Shown here: positions 62,857-64,000 of the stretch, one piece after another | How positions within the stretch are numbered: position 1 is the stretch's first letter | Layout: every line of letters starts with the position of its first letter | Origin: Neptunicoccus sediminis | GTDB taxonomy: Bacteria; Pseudomonadota; Alphaproteobacteria; Rhodobacterales; Rhodobacteraceae | Assembly: GCF_001719615.1 (NCBI RefSeq) | Contig: NZ_MDVX01000001.1 | Location: 310,001 to 374,000 of the forward strand | Length of the DNA: 64,000 nucleotides | Direction: 5' to 3' | Notes under the pieces: generated by a model | What the model was told of the DNA's origin: nothing | The model's input: the letters and a program-made list of their open reading frames with translations, nothing else | Database searches by the model: none | Made by a program: the position numbers and the translations under genes

Positions 62857-64000
62857 GGCTGCACATCCGTCAGCACCTGATCCAGCGTTTCCACCAGCAG
62901 ATCCGCATTCTCGCGGGTGAATTGCAGGTTCGGTCTGATCTTCAGCGTGTTGTAATGGATGCCGATTTTGTTCAGCAGCACACCGCACTTGCGCAGTTCC
63001 TCAATCACCCGCAACAGATACTCTGTCGCAGGCGCTTTGGTGGCGCGATCTGTCACCAGTTCCGCCCCAAAGAACATGCCCCGCCCCCGCACATCGCCAA
63101 TGACAGGGTGTTTGGCGGCAAGCTCTTGCAGCCTGGCTTTGGCATAGGCCCCCACGTCGGCCGCCTGTTGCATCAGGCCCTCTTGTTCGATCACGTCCAG
63201 CACAGCCATTGCAGTGGCGCAGGACACGGGATTGCCGCCAAAGGTGTTAAAATAGCGGAAGGCTGTGCGGAATTTGTGCATGATCGCAGATGTTGTCACG
63301 ACACCCGCCACCGGATGGCCGTTGCCCATTGGTTTGCCAAGGGTCACAACATCGGGCGTAATCCCCTGATACTGATGCCCCCACATATGGCTTCCGGTGC
63401 GTCCGAAACCGGGCTGGACCTCATCCGCGATCAGGAGTCCTCCGGCATCGTGGACAGCTTTCAGCGTCGCATCAAGGAAACCAACGGGCAGATCGGGAAA
63501 ACCTTCATTGGCAAAGAACGGGTCGATCAGCAGGGCGGCAAACCCGTGGCCGCTCTCTTCCAGTTCGACAATCCTTGCCTGCACCTGCTCGGCAAAATAC
63601 GCCGCCGGATCATCCGAGGGCGGACGATAGCTGTCAGGGGCCGGTACATGTCGGATGTGACCCGATTTGCCGAACTTCGACGGGTTGGTAGTGGATAGGG
63701 CCGAAACTGCCGTGGTGTTGCCGTGGTAGGTGTGATCGGTGACGATGATCCCCGTTTTTCCAGTGACGGCCTCTGCCATGCGCAGGGCAACATCGTTGGC
63801 CTCTGACCCCGTGCAACACAGCAGCGCAGTGTTCAGCGGATCGTCAAAGGTCGCTGTCAGCCTTTCCGCATAATCGACAATACCTTCGTGCAGATAGCGG
63901 GTGTGGGTATTCAGTGTCGCCGCCTGATCGCACATGGCTTTGACCACATGAGGGTGGCAATGGCCCACATGGGGGACATTGTTGTAACAGTCGAGGTATT
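62853..64000 (-). CDS. Class III aminotransferase family, phospho-lyase-like, start beyond window
   Basis: The gene enters from the right edge and gives about 382 residues of a fold-type I PLP protein. YLDCYNNVPHVGHCHPHVV opens the visible part, then CCTGSEANDVALRMAEAVTG, TDHTYHGNTTAVSALST, LIADEVQPGFGRTGSHMWG and the PLP lysine in VTLGKPMGNGHPVAGV. The end KIGIHYNTLKIRPNLQF resembles human ETNPPL and PHYKPL (AGXT2L1/2), phospho-lyases of phosphoethanolamine and phosphohydroxylysine. A kinase gene is coupled downstream, which supports a phospho-lyase over a plain transaminase, though that is inference. Confidence 0.85.
   Translation of the reverse strand, partial: YLDCYNNVPHVGHCHPHVVKAMCDQAATLNTHTRYLHEGIVDYAERLTATFDDPLNTALLCCTGSEANDVALRMAEAVTGKTGIIVTDHTYHGNTTAVSALSTTNPSKFGKSGHIRHVPAPDSYRPPSDDPAAYFAEQVQARIVELEESGHGFAALLIDPFFANEGFPDLPVGFLDATLKAVHDAGGLLIADEVQPGFGRTGSHMWGHQYQGITPDVVTLGKPMGNGHPVAGVVTTSAIMHKFRTAFRYFNTFGGNPVSCATAMAVLDVIEQEGLMQQAADVGAYAKARLQELAAKHPVIGDVRGRGMFFGAELVTDRATKAPATEYLLRVIEELRKCGVLLNKIGIHYNTLKIRPNLQFTRENADLLVETLDQVLTDVQP

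Noticed and set aside
62439-63698. A 419-codon plus-strand frame over the class III aminotransferase and kinase
   Set aside because: Antisense shadow. The minus-strand proteins have full sets of motifs.

Overview
This window is an ordinary, densely coded stretch of chromosome from a marine-type alphaproteobacterium. It is most likely a Rhodobacteraceae (Roseobacter group) genome. The signs are a CcrM-type GANTC methylase, a PetP/PetR pair next to ilvE, glutathione-linked formaldehyde oxidation, DnaE2, DciA, KdtA/LpxK, many ATGA/GTGA gene overlaps and a moderately GC-rich composition. I see no rRNA, tRNA, CRISPR array, prophage or insertion sequence. Nearly all of the sequence is accounted for by about 66 protein genes, and no gene-free gap exceeds 300 bases.

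Layout. 1-6056 (minus): UPF0178 fragment, soluble transhydrogenase (sthA) and S-formylglutathione hydrolase (fghA), then a tightly overlapped set of adhC, a NYN/LOTUS RNA-binding protein, an iodotyrosine-deiodinase-like flavoprotein and an AEC transporter. 6172-8092 (plus): an outer-membrane-type barrel and a secreted leucine-rich-repeat protein. 8089-10953 (minus): a DnaE2 polymerase that ends early, behind a putative SOS promoter. 11206-17076 (minus): a small secreted protein, rppH, a C-terminal processing protease, an EnvC-like protein, gpmI, rlmH and rsfS. 17233-23525: ilvE, divergent petP-petR, a deacetylase-family gene, xseB, ispA and dxs. 23544-28438 (minus): a bacterial voltage-gated sodium channel, a 23S rRNA uracil methyltransferase, tRNA CCA transferase, a CoA-type Nudix hydrolase and Hsp33.

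28536-34796: Nudix hydrolase, a response-regulator phosphatase divergent from an Hpt protein, an esterase, argG, a sulfotransferase, secreted MsrA and YggT. 34975-42479: UMF1 transporter, MepA endopeptidase, a LOG-type lysine-decarboxylase-family protein, a Thr/Ser dehydratase homologue, dapD, a small protein, a HAD phosphatase and an FAD oxidoreductase. 42480-42736 is a non-coding convergent region with an inverted repeat and three phased GAAGCTTC palindromes. 42737-45054 (minus): ccrM, rnhB and a His-rich secreted protein. 45221-52464 (plus): a secreted small protein overlapping a two-TM protein with a C-terminal winged helix, a DUF2125-like protein, pmbA, an inositol-monophosphatase family protein, a KdtA homologue and lpxK. 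52662-57226 (plus): class V aminotransferase, bifunctional enoyl-CoA hydratase/3-hydroxyacyl-CoA dehydrogenase, thioesterase and a DUF1906 protein. 57231-60666: CoA transferase, DsbA-like protein and DciA (minus), with mutY divergent (plus). 60681-64000 (minus): UPF0261 protein, an APH-family kinase and the start-truncated phospho-lyase-like class III aminotransferase.

Themes. The left end couples formaldehyde detoxification (adhC and fghA) with NAD(P)H balance (sthA). The 11-17 kb block combines cell-envelope hydrolase control with RNA 5'-end and ribosome housekeeping. The right end holds a fatty-acyl or amino-acid catabolic set and a probable kinase plus phospho-lyase pathway for a small amino-alcohol. 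The most unusual items are the BacNav channel, the deiodinase-like enzyme inside the adhC operon, the inverted ToxR-like membrane protein, the DnaE2 without its C-terminal domain, and the phased palindromes beside ccrM. I did not find one large undescribed multi-gene defence or mobile system.
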